From: Chryseobacterium sp. c4a
Lineage (GTDB): Bacteria; Bacteroidota; Bacteroidia; Flavobacteriales; Weeksellaceae
NCBI RefSeq assembly: GCF_009900745.1
Contig: NZ_WXVU01000016.1
Coordinates: forward strand, 87,295 to 151,294
Direction: 5' to 3'
Length of the DNA stretch: 64,000 bases
The first letter of the stretch is position 1, and every line of letters starts with the position of its first letter. Below the pieces are notes generated by a model. The model saw nothing but the letters and a program-made list of their open reading frames with translations, ran no database searches and was not told the origin of the DNA. The translations under genes were made by a program, and so were the position numbers. This document shows positions 33,723-41,657 of this stretch, in pieces.

Positions 33723-35096
33723 ATGAGCAGAATACGAATTGTAAAAGGTAAGATCTACGAAAAAATTGGTGGAGATTTACAGTATTATTCAGCGTCAGAT
33801 ATTGTTGAAGCTTCTGCCGATACATATTCTGAAGATAGTAAAACTAGAATTTTATACGCGGGAGATCCTGGAAAACCTTCAGCTGGAGAAATAAAAGCTA
33901 AATGTATCGTACAATTTCGACCTCATAGCAAATATAAAGATAATCCTGAATTTGGTTTTGATTGGTTAAGAGCTGGTGATTCTGGGCAAAAAGGAGACGA
34001 ATGGTTTGGAAGTATTATGGGCAGATATTTTGAAGAGGCTTCGTTCTTAACGCCTTTTTCGTACACAAATGGCTGGACTAGGGACAAGGTAAGAAATCCG
34101 AACGGATATTTTAAGAAAGAATTGGATATGTATAATAAAAAACTGAAAAGCTATAAAAGTTTTTCTCTTGTTTGGAAAAAAGTAAATAAAAAACCTTATT
34201 TATATTCTATTCCAACTCTAACTTTATTAAAAGGCAAAACCGCAATCTTTAATCTAAAAATTGAAATTGAAGAAAAACCCAAAAGACTAACATTAGAATT
34301 TAAAGACAAAGAATCGGAAAATTATTTGACACTAAACTTAAAAGAAATTGGAGATGTAAAAAAAGGAAAATATGAAAAATTCAATTATTTAAAAATAACA
34401 TGTAAAGAAAGTTTTGATAAAGAGCAGTTTTTATATGTAAAAGCCGATGGAGAAATATGCGGAGTAATGAGAATACACCCAAATTCTTCACAATTTAGAA
34501 AAAATATTAATGTGGTTTTTGTTAAAGTAAAAACAGATGCGAACGGAGTTGAAGTTGTTGGAGGGCCTGCACCAGATGGTTATAATTTTTTTACTAAAAA
34601 TCTTAATCAAGCATTGGTAAAGCCCAACTTTGAAGAAGTAATCTTAAACTGCAAAGGAAATTTTTTACTTAACACATTCAAAAACAAATTTTGTACTAAT
34701 GTATCTGGAACATTTAAGGTTACTAAACAAGCGGGATTGAGAAAATATCTTGAAGATGAACTCAAAAGTAAGTTTGGGAATAAATACGCTGGGTTTTATA
34801 CTTTTTTCTTTATTGGAGAAAAAGGAAATTGGAATGGTTTTGCTTATCCCGCAAGTACATTTGGGGTTTATTTTAATGGTCATAATAAAGCAACTATTGC
34901 CCATGAAGCAATGCATGCAATGAAGTTGCCACACACATTTGCAAGTATTGATGAAACAAATCTAGTTAGAGATTATACCTATCAGGCAACAAAAACAAAC
35001 AATTTAATGGATTATAGTCATTTAGCCGATATAGAAAGGTTTTGTACTTATATTTGGCAATGGAAAGTCCTCAATAACAAAATTATTATTAAGTAA
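33723..35096 (+). CDS. Candidate T6SS effector: metzincin-like zinc metallopeptidase
   Basis: A 457-residue protein with no signal peptide, directly after vgrG1. The C-terminal domain has the zinc motif His394-Glu-Ala-Met-His398-x5-His404 (IAHEAMHAMKLPH), the HExxHxxxxxH spacing of metzincins with Lys in place of the usual Gly, and a downstream Met-turn (TNNLMDYSH, Met429). The N-terminal 60 residues (IVKGKIYEKIGGDLQYYSAS, ending YAGDPGKPS) look like a T6SS loading module. The central part is lysine-rich and unassigned. Base composition is more AT-rich than vgrG. The stop overlaps the next start by one base, typical of an effector-immunity pair. Target and activity are inferred. Confidence 0.72.
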   Translation: MSRIRIVKGKIYEKIGGDLQYYSASDIVEASADTYSEDSKTRILYAGDPGKPSAGEIKAKCIVQFRPHSKYKDNPEFGFDWLRAGDSGQKGDEWFGSIMGRYFEEASFLTPFSYTNGWTRDKVRNPNGYFKKELDMYNKKLKSYKSFSLVWKKVNKKPYLYSIPTLTLLKGKTAIFNLKIEIEEKPKRLTLEFKDKESENYLTLNLKEIGDVKKGKYEKFNYLKITCKESFDKEQFLYVKADGEICGVMRIHPNSSQFRKNINVVFVKVKTDANGVEVVGGPAPDGYNFFTKNLNQALVKPNFEEVILNCKGNFLLNTFKNKFCTNVSGTFKVTKQAGLRKYLEDELKSKFGNKYAGFYTFFFIGEKGNWNGFAYPASTFGVYFNGHNKATIAHEAMHAMKLPHTFASIDETNLVRDYTYQATKTNNLMDYSHLADIERFCTYIWQWKVLNNKIIIK

Positions 35097-35776
35097 TGAA
35101 AACTAAAAAAAGATTATTGCTACTTTCCATTTTGCTTGTATTAAGTTGTAATGGTCAAGATAAAGAAAAGGGAAAAATTAATAAAACTGAAATGAGAGAA
35201 AAACTAGACTTAAATTCTTTAGATAAAAAAGCGAAAAAAGTGCCCATTAGTTATGATGCTTTTACATATGAGTATACCGAAAAAAAAGAAAATGGAGATT
35301 TAATTACTATAAATGGTAGTAAAGGAGAAGGAGGCTTTACTGAAAAGAAAATTTTTGCTAAGCCTTCATTTCTTACAGATTACAAAGAATTTTATGCTGA
35401 TGGATATTTAAAAAGAAAAGAAACATATATCGGCGAAAAAACCAAAGTAAATACTTCAGAATATTTTGAAGAAAACGGAAACGTAAAAATAATAGATGAA
35501 AACAAGAAATTTGGAAAAATAAAGCTTCAAGATGTATTGAAATTTTTAGAAAGAAAAAAAGTAATTAATCTTTCCAGTGGGAGCGGAAGATTTGATGAAG
35601 ACGGTAATTCTACTTTTGAAATTAATTTCGATGAGAAAAAAAAGAAATATATTATCACTATCATAAAAGGAAAACCCAATTCTCAACCTTTTGATGGAAT
35701 GGGAGAGCCCCCTGCTTTTCTACCTGCTGTCTATATTATGGATGGAGAAACCGGAAAAGTGGAAGAATTAAAATAA
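35096..35776 (+). CDS. Lipoprotein, candidate immunity protein for the metallopeptidase effector
   Basis: A 226-residue lipoprotein (LVLSC, Cys18). The mature part is Lys/Glu-rich with repeated strand patterns such as FTYEYTEKKENGDLITING and FYADGYLKRKETYIGEK, resembling MORN or toxin-antitoxin-system wedge-type repeats, but no family is recognised. The start overlaps the effector stop (TAATG), so the two are translationally coupled. A periplasmic lipid-anchored partner fits an effector delivered to the periplasm. Immunity is an inference from this context. A terminator follows at 35791. Confidence 0.6.
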   Translation: MKTKKRLLLLSILLVLSCNGQDKEKGKINKTEMREKLDLNSLDKKAKKVPISYDAFTYEYTEKKENGDLITINGSKGEGGFTEKKIFAKPSFLTDYKEFYADGYLKRKETYIGEKTKVNTSEYFEENGNVKIIDENKKFGKIKLQDVLKFLERKKVINLSSGSGRFDEDGNSTFEINFDEKKKKYIITIIKGKPNSQPFDGMGEPPAFLPAVYIMDGETGKVEELK

Positions 35777-35790
35777 AACTTAAACGGTTT

Positions 35791-35824
35791 AAAAAATCAG
35801 AAATTGGAATTCTGATTTTTTTTT
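35791..35824 (+). terminator. Terminator after the candidate immunity gene
   Basis: AAAAAATCAGAA pairs with TTCTGATTTTTT around ATTGGAA, then more T. It closes the vgrG1-effector-immunity transcript. Confidence 0.8.
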
Positions 35825-35878
35825 ATACTATTGTCTAACCCAAAAGTGATGAAAAATCGATAATATTTCCAGATATGT

Positions 35879-36179
35879 GGGTGTAAAATCGATCCAAACA
35901 CGAAGCGGACACCGAATAGTCTTTACGGAAGATGAAAGCATCATCATCACCTATAAAAGTGGCAACGAGATTCACCTAGACGCTACAGGAAGCAATATCA
36001 CCATTACAGCATCGGAGACCATGCCCCTGAATTGTAAGGATATGAATATCAATGTGGGGGGTATGAATACCACAGTAGGGATGAATATATATAAAGCTGC
36101 CAAAAATGTTAAGCTTACAAGAGAATTACCCATTAAAAATATGGGATTATTACGGATGCCTTTGCAAGAAAAATATTGA
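35879..36179 (+). pseudogene. Duplicated fragment of the VgrG needle region
   Basis: From 35879 to about 36090 the DNA repeats vgrG1 from about 33225 to 33435 with scattered third-base changes: both encode VKSIQTRSGHR, FTEDESIIIT, GNEIHLD and a PLNC/TLNCK-type needle strand. There is no N-terminal spike domain or start region, and the frame then drifts into unrelated sequence and stops at 36179. It is the orphaned tail of a second vgrG or the right-hand copy left by effector exchange. Together with vgrG1 it makes roughly 210-bp direct repeats flanking the effector and lipoprotein genes. Confidence 0.82.
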
Positions 36180-36249
36180 TTATATTGTGCCCTGATAAGG
36201 AACTCCCTTAATCTCATAAAACAAAACCATGTTATCAAATTAGATATTA

Positions 36250-36921
36250 ATGAACAAAATTACTGATCACCTCAAATATTTCTCAAAACTATCCGCTGTT
36301 TTTATCTTCAGTGTATTTAAAATTTATGCCATAGGAATTCTGTCAACAGTTATTACTTTCTGTTTAGGAATTTATATACTGGCAGAAAGCCTGGGTTCCT
36401 CATTAGGACATAGCGGAGCAGTTGCATTTTTGACGGTAACGGTGATGGCAAAACCATTCTCTGCGGGACTTTTCTATTTATTAATGATTGCTGCCCCCTT
36501 TTGTATTGGTATTTTCTCTACAAAATATGGAATGTCAAGAATTATCAGCAGGCTTGTACAAGATCATTCTAAGACAATTTTAGAACCCTTTATCGATAAA
36601 ATCATCGATAAGATTAAAAATAACCAACCGGTAGTCGTTCGAAACAGTACAGATTATGCATTGGCAAAAGTCAGGTTATTGAATGAATTTAAAAACAGTT
36701 CGGAAAATAAGATCCTTAAGCGTATTCTGGGATATGCTTTGAATAAAGTTAAATTTGATGAACTGAATTTAGGAGATGAAAACGTAGATTTCTATGATAT
36801 TATCAAAACTACGCTGATTGAAAAATTACATGAATTGGCAGAACCTTCAGCTATGTTGTTTTATATATACATTGGGCTTCAGTGGTTAAGTCTGATCTTA
36901 TTATATTTTTTGAAAATATAA
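36250..36921 (+). CDS. Unknown membrane protein in the T6SS region
   Basis: A 223-residue protein with two or three hydrophobic spans in the N-terminal 95 residues (AVFIFSVFKIYAIGILSTVI; AVAFLTVTVMAKPFSAGLFY; YLLMIAAPFCIGIFS), a cytosolic or periplasmic helical middle, and a C-terminal span (MLFYIYIGLQWLSLILLYFL). No family is recognised. Its place between an orphan vgrG tail and clpV suggests a leftover immunity gene or a T6SS accessory protein. The 277 bp after it hold no gene. Confidence 0.6.
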   Translation: MNKITDHLKYFSKLSAVFIFSVFKIYAIGILSTVITFCLGIYILAESLGSSLGHSGAVAFLTVTVMAKPFSAGLFYLLMIAAPFCIGIFSTKYGMSRIISRLVQDHSKTILEPFIDKIIDKIKNNQPVVVRNSTDYALAKVRLLNEFKNSSENKILKRILGYALNKVKFDELNLGDENVDFYDIIKTTLIEKLHELAEPSAMLFYIYIGLQWLSLILLYFLKI

Positions 36922-37198
36922 ATAAAATGTAGCCTCAACAGAAGAAATCTGGGATTTTATTTCTTGAATGAGGAGGGTGAAAAGATTAAAAAATACGACT
37001 ATTACTTCTCTAATTGAAGAATTAACTATCTTTATCACGTTTAGAATAAAATATTTAATTTTAGCAAAATAAAAGAATTGCTTTTGTGACCTGAATCATC
37101 ACAGATGAAATAAAACAAAATCAAAAGCAGAAAACATCAAATCAGTCTGAAAAGAACAAAATAACAGAACGCAAATATTAATATAAGAAAAATTATAA

Positions 37199-39694
37199 AT
37201 GGGAGTACTAGTAACCAACGAAACAGTAAAGCAGCTATTTCATATTGCTCAGTCGATAGCGAGGGAAAATTATAATGGCACTTATGGAGGTCCGCATATT
37301 TTGCAGGCTCTAATGCATAAAGATATTGGTCTTAACGAATTTCTAAAAAGCATAGATAAAGATCCCGGTTATTTTTACGAGTGGGCAGATGTACGTATTG
37401 AAGAATATCCTAAAACCAGTCATCTTCCCGATGAGGTGGGTCAGGATGATGCTGTAGATACTCTTATAGAAGAAGCTGATGATATTCGCTTAAAATTAGG
37501 ATTGGATGAGATTACTCCAATCTGTATTCTTACTGCTATAGTAAAACCTCAGGTGGTATTTTCACTTCAGCAATTGAAGTCATTGCCATTAAGAGAACAT
37601 GATATATTCAACCTGTATAGAAAAGACACTCCGTTTACCGTTTCTGAAAATGGGGACTTTGCGTCATTATTCTCAAATGGGTCAGACTTTACAGACTCAT
37701 CTTTTCCATCCATCAAAAGCTATTGTGTTGACAGAACCGCACAGGCTAGAAATGGAAATCTTGAAAATATTATCGGTAGAGACAAAGAACTGAGAATGTT
37801 GGTAGAGATCCTTTGTAGAAGAAGCAAACCGAATGTGATCATTATCGGAGAACCGGGAGTTGGAAAAACAGCATTAGTAGAAGGATTTGCTATCGAAATT
37901 ACAAAAGGAAACGTTCCAGAAATGCTTAAAAACGGAACCCTTTTAGAATTGGATACCGGGGCATTATTAGCCGGAACTTCATACAAAGGCGAAATAGAAG
38001 ATCGTTTGAAAAAAGTGATCAATGAATGTAAAAAAATTGAAAAAGCGATTCTTTTCATTGATGAGATCCATACCCTTTTAGATCCGAAAGGAAGCATTGG
38101 AAATGTAGCAAACCTTCTTAAACCTGAATTGGCAAGAGGAGAAATTACCGTTATCGGAGCTACAACTCAAGAAGAATATAGAAAAATTATTGAACCGGAA
38201 CAGGCTTTTAATCGTCGTTTTGAAGTGTTGACTGTAAATGAACCGGATGAGCAGACTTGTGTAAAAATGATTGATGTTCTTCTTGAAGGTTATAAAAAAC
38301 ACCACGGCATCGAAGTGGAAAAAACAGCTCTTCCGGAATGTGTACGTCTGGCTAAAAGATATGCAAAAGGTAAAAAATTACCAGATGCCGCTATTGATTT
38401 GTTAGACAGAACTATGGCGGCTATTAAAATGCTGGATGAACTTTCTGAAAAAGAACTAGACAGTTGGAAAGAGAGTTATGATGCAATTTTAAAAGAAGAA
38501 TATTTAGACAATAAAGACAAAGCAGATGAGCTGATCTGGACTTACAATTTATTGAGAGACAAAATAAGCCCTATCTTATGGGGTTCATTGAGTGAGCAGC
38601 CTGCGTTGGAGAATGCAATGCCGGTAGATCAAATCCAAAAGATTATTGAAGATACCTATGCAGAGCTTTTACAGCATGCCGCTAAAAAAAGAGAAAAAGT
38701 AGACCGCTTGGAACTCGCAGCAGTAATGGCAGCGAAGACTAATATTCCAATCGGAAAAATTCAGGCACAGGAAAAAGAAAAACTCCTGAATATGGAATCC
38801 CTTCTACTCAACAGAGTAGTAGGTCAGGATCATGCATTAAAAATCCTTTCCGATGCTATTGTTGAAAACCGAAGCGGATTAAACAAACCTGGGCAGCCAA
38901 TCGGATCTTTCTTCCTGTTAGGGCCTACCGGAACAGGAAAAACAGAGCTTGCAAAATCAATGGCAGAATTACTGTTCAACGATGAAAAAGCGATGGTTCG
39001 TTTCGATATGTCGGAATTTAAAGAAGAACATTCAGCTGCATTGTTATATGGAGCGCCTCCGGGATACGTAGGATACGAAGAAGGAGGAATGTTGGTCAAT
39101 AAGATCAGACAACAGCCGTATACTGTTGTTTTGTTTGATGAAATTGAAAAAGCCCACCATTCCGTATTTGATGTATTCCTTCAGATTATGGATGAAGGAA
39201 AAGTACATGATAAACTTGGAAAAGAAGGAGACTTCAGTAATGCTTTGATCTTATTTACTTCCAATATCGGAAGTGAAGAGATTGTAAAACAATTTGAAGA
39301 AGGAAAAATTCCGGAATCATCTTCACTGATGCAGATTATGTCCAATTCAGGAAGATTCAGACCAGAATTCTTAGCCAGAATTACAGAAATTATTCCTTTT
39401 GCACCGATTACAGAATCCATTGCAGAAAGAATCTTTAATATTCAGCTGAAATCACTTCATGCATCATTAACGAGATTAGGAATGGCTTTAAAGATCAGCG
39501 ATGAAGCGGTGAAAAACCTTGCTCTTGGAGGATTTAGCAGTAAATATGGAGCCAGACAGATTTCCGGAGTGATCCGAGCACAGCTGGCGAGACCTATTTC
39601 CAAAATGATCGTTAGAGAAGAAGTGAAATCCGGACAGACCATTCATGTAGACTGGAATAAAGAAGAAGAAAAACTAAGCTGGAAAGTAGATTAA
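37199..39694 (+). CDS. tssH: ClpV / TssH, T6SS sheath-recycling AAA+ ATPase
   Basis: An 831-residue class I Clp ATPase. The N-terminal Clp-N domain (about 1-150) is followed by AAA-1 with Walker A GEPGVGKT (217-224) and Walker B (ILFIDEIHTLL), a short middle region, and AAA-2 with Walker A GPTGTGKT (575-582) and Walker B (TVVLFDEIEKAH). ClpV hexamers pull apart the contracted TssB/TssC sheath in the cytosol so that its subunits are reused. The T6SS setting supports ClpV over ClpB. The lytic transglycosylase gene follows 67 bp downstream. Confidence 0.9.
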   Translation: MGVLVTNETVKQLFHIAQSIARENYNGTYGGPHILQALMHKDIGLNEFLKSIDKDPGYFYEWADVRIEEYPKTSHLPDEVGQDDAVDTLIEEADDIRLKLGLDEITPICILTAIVKPQVVFSLQQLKSLPLREHDIFNLYRKDTPFTVSENGDFASLFSNGSDFTDSSFPSIKSYCVDRTAQARNGNLENIIGRDKELRMLVEILCRRSKPNVIIIGEPGVGKTALVEGFAIEITKGNVPEMLKNGTLLELDTGALLAGTSYKGEIEDRLKKVINECKKIEKAILFIDEIHTLLDPKGSIGNVANLLKPELARGEITVIGATTQEEYRKIIEPEQAFNRRFEVLTVNEPDEQTCVKMIDVLLEGYKKHHGIEVEKTALPECVRLAKRYAKGKKLPDAAIDLLDRTMAAIKMLDELSEKELDSWKESYDAILKEEYLDNKDKADELIWTYNLLRDKISPILWGSLSEQPALENAMPVDQIQKIIEDTYAELLQHAAKKREKVDRLELAAVMAAKTNIPIGKIQAQEKEKLLNMESLLLNRVVGQDHALKILSDAIVENRSGLNKPGQPIGSFFLLGPTGTGKTELAKSMAELLFNDEKAMVRFDMSEFKEEHSAALLYGAPPGYVGYEEGGMLVNKIRQQPYTVVLFDEIEKAHHSVFDVFLQIMDEGKVHDKLGKEGDFSNALILFTSNIGSEEIVKQFEEGKIPESSSLMQIMSNSGRFRPEFLARITEIIPFAPITESIAERIFNIQLKSLHASLTRLGMALKISDEAVKNLALGGFSSKYGARQISGVIRAQLARPISKMIVREEVKSGQTIHVDWNKEEEKLSWKVD

Positions 39695-39761
39695 TAAGAA
39701 AGTAAATAGCAAGAAGGCCAATTGATACAATTCGCCTTTTTGCTTTATAAATAACATTACG

Positions 39762-40640
39762 ATGAAAACAATTGTCAGAAATATCTTTACAGGGATAATG
39801 CTTTTGGGAACTGTTGCTTTAGTAAATGGGCAGTTTCTTGCTGCATCAGATACCTCAGAAAGCAGTGTGAGAAAATATCAGGGAATCATTAACTCCAATA
39901 AAGATCTTGTTGAATTTATTGAACAACTGCTTCTCCAGAAGGGACTTCCAAAGCATTTAAGAAATTTAGCCCTTATTGAATCCCATTTTGACAAAAACAT
40001 TACCTCCGGAGCCGGAGCTGTAGGCGTATGGCAGTTGATGACAGCACACGCCAATCAGTATGGTCTTGCAGAACATCAGCGTACAGATGTATATAAAAGC
40101 ACAAAAACAGCAGTTATTTCGCTGGCGAATCTATACAAAAAGTATAATAACTGGGTAACGGTAGTAGCAGCTTACAACTGTGGAGAAGGAAATGTTGCCA
40201 AAGCTATGCAGGCTGCAGGTTCCAGCCAGTACCACGAATTTTATAAATATCTTCCTGCAGAAACCATCAACCACGTAAAAAAATATCTGAATGCATGTTA
40301 TGCAACAGGAGAACTTCAAAGCGTGTTAAACAATTACAATTCTGCAAGGATCAATAAGGTATTTTTTGAAGATGGAAATAGAAAGATGCCCAATGAGACA
40401 TTATCAGAAACAGAGATCAATGCTGGATTTAGTCTGAATGTGATTGCTGATGAGCTTGATGTAGAGGTAGATAAAATTCTTGCATGGAATCCCGGAATTA
40501 CAGAAGAATTGCAAAGAAAAGGAGAAAGTACTTTTTATCTCCCTACCGATTTGATGCCTGATTTTCTTCTTAGAAAAAATAAAATCCTCACCAGATCAAT
40601 AAAAGAAAGTACAGGAGCTGGTTCTGGTATACAACCTTAA
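39762..40640 (+). CDS. Lytic transglycosylase (SLT domain), T6SS-associated
   Basis: A 292-residue exported protein: signal peptide (to about residue 23, VNGQ), then an SLT domain (about 40-180) with the catalytic Glu73 in ALIESHF, the GAVGVWQLM loop, and AAYNCGEGNV. The C-terminal part (about 217-265; FSLNVIADELDVEVDKILAW, then LPTDLMP) resembles a LysM-like module as in MltD. It cleaves the MurNAc-GlcNAc bond with anhydro-ring formation. Adjacent to clpV, it probably opens the cell wall for the T6SS envelope complex, as described for dedicated glycosidases in other T6SS. Confidence 0.83.
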   Translation: MKTIVRNIFTGIMLLGTVALVNGQFLAASDTSESSVRKYQGIINSNKDLVEFIEQLLLQKGLPKHLRNLALIESHFDKNITSGAGAVGVWQLMTAHANQYGLAEHQRTDVYKSTKTAVISLANLYKKYNNWVTVVAAYNCGEGNVAKAMQAAGSSQYHEFYKYLPAETINHVKKYLNACYATGELQSVLNNYNSARINKVFFEDGNRKMPNETLSETEINAGFSLNVIADELDVEVDKILAWNPGITEELQRKGESTFYLPTDLMPDFLLRKNKILTRSIKESTGAGSGIQP

Positions 40641-40661
40641 ACCAACCAACAATATTTAAGT

Positions 40662-40693
40662 AACCAAACCCATTTACGGTTTGGTTATTTTTT
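40662..40693 (+). terminator. Terminator after the lytic transglycosylase
   Basis: AACCAAACC pairs with GGTTTGGTT around CATTTAC, followed by a long T run. Between it and hcp2 (about 450 bp) only the operator and promoter are seen; 40694-40990 is AT-rich and featureless. Confidence 0.82.
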
Positions 40694-40995
40694 TTGAAAT
40701 TCTTTACGACTAACACTCCAAAAAATCAAATAGGAAATAAGAAATGTTTCCTAGATGTATTAGAAGTTTATAATTCATGATCAAAACGAAGGAATTTTAA
40801 ACGTCTATCATACCGAATAGATTCATTTGACTTTCTTATTCCCTTATTTTTAAGCAAAAGTTAAGATCTGTTAATTTTATGCTAAAAAGTATTAATATTT
40901 CTCATTAAAGTGTAAAATGCCCCTTTTAGTCAGTGTTTTATGAAGTGTAAAAATTCAATGTTTTAAAGCTTTTGAGTGGAGTTATTAAATCCAAT

Positions 40996-41032
40996 GTCGT
41001 AGAATTACTACAAAAAGTCGTAGAACTACTAC
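40996..41032 (+). promoter_or_regulatory. Tandem-dyad operator upstream of hcp2
   Basis: Two copies of GTCGTA-N4-TACTAC (40996-41011 and 41017-41032), again 21 bp apart and 49 bp before the -7 box. Identical to the hcp1 operator, while the DNA further upstream differs. Confidence 0.75.
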
Positions 41033-41081
41033 AATTTTTCAGATTTATAGTTAAAAGTTTTTTTTCCGAAAAAAGACCCTC

Positions 41082-41089
41082 TATATTTG
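41082..41089 (+). promoter_or_regulatory. hcp2 promoter -7 box
   Basis: TATATTTG matches TAnnTTTG; no -33 TTG. Leader of about 50 bp, nearly identical to hcp1. Confidence 0.65.
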
Positions 41090-41141
41090 CTAAACAATCA
41101 CAGAATCACAAAATATTATTAACGATTAAAATTTACAAATC

Positions 41142-41447
41142 ATGGCAGAAAGAAATTCGAGAGGAATCTTAAAATTCAACAACGGAGAAGGTCAGAAATT
41201 ATTAAAAATGAACTACAGCGTATCAAGATCAACAGACGTATCAGGACGTGTAGCTTCAGACCCTTCTAACGCACTTATCAAAGTTACAGTAGAAGCTACT
41301 GAAAAATCAGACATCCTAGAAAGCTTATTGAACGGAAAATATAAGCCAACAGTAGGAGAAATCGTTTTCAACAAATCTCACGAAGAAGGAACATTAATTA
41401 CTTTGAAGTACTTCTCAGTACGCTGGACTGTGGCCATCAGCAGGTAA
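41142..41447 (+). CDS. Truncated Hcp / TssD copy 2 (frameshifted by an internal deletion)
   Basis: The first 88 codons match hcp1 (one Thr-to-Val change, mostly synonymous differences). After Leu88 (41403-41405) the frame reads KYFSVRW and stops at residue 101. Shifted by one base, the same DNA encodes STSQYAGLWPSAGK, clearly the normal Hcp C-terminus (hcp1 ends NSEYAGLWPNS). About 104 bp of the hcp1-equivalent sequence is missing, which both removes some 35 residues and shifts the frame. The product lacks the last strands of the Hcp barrel and should not form rings. The promoter and operator are intact. Probably a pseudogene, or an assembly error. Confidence 0.75.
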   Translation: MAERNSRGILKFNNGEGQKLLKMNYSVSRSTDVSGRVASDPSNALIKVTVEATEKSDILESLLNGKYKPTVGEIVFNKSHEEGTLITLKYFSVRWTVAISR

Positions 41448-41484
41448 ATAAGCCTATTCATCATCTTAGTAAAAATAAAATTGG

Positions 41485-41526
41485 TACAGGACAGTGCACT
41501 CGGAAGAGTATACTGTCCTGTTTTTT
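41485..41526 (+). terminator. Terminator after hcp2
   Basis: ACAGGACAGT (41485-41494) pairs with ACTGTCCTGT (41511-41520), then T6. The related hairpin after hcp3 shares the CAGT...ACTG core. Confidence 0.8.
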
Positions 41527-41657
41527 CATAAGGGCTAACGGATTTCGTGCAATTATTCTCTTAATAAGCAGATTACGTAAATCAAACCTTATATTTTTTG
41601 ATTCTGTTGCTGTATGATCAGCAGTTTATTTAATATTTAACTTAAACACAAAACATT

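Noticed and set aside
37199..39694. ClpB chaperone instead of ClpV
   Set aside because: The long coiled-coil middle domain of ClpB is much reduced here and the gene lies within T6SS genes.
41406..41451. Programmed ribosomal frameshift restoring the Hcp tail in copies 2 and 3
   Set aside because: No slippery run or following structure is seen at the junction, and about 35 residues would still be missing even if the frame were restored.
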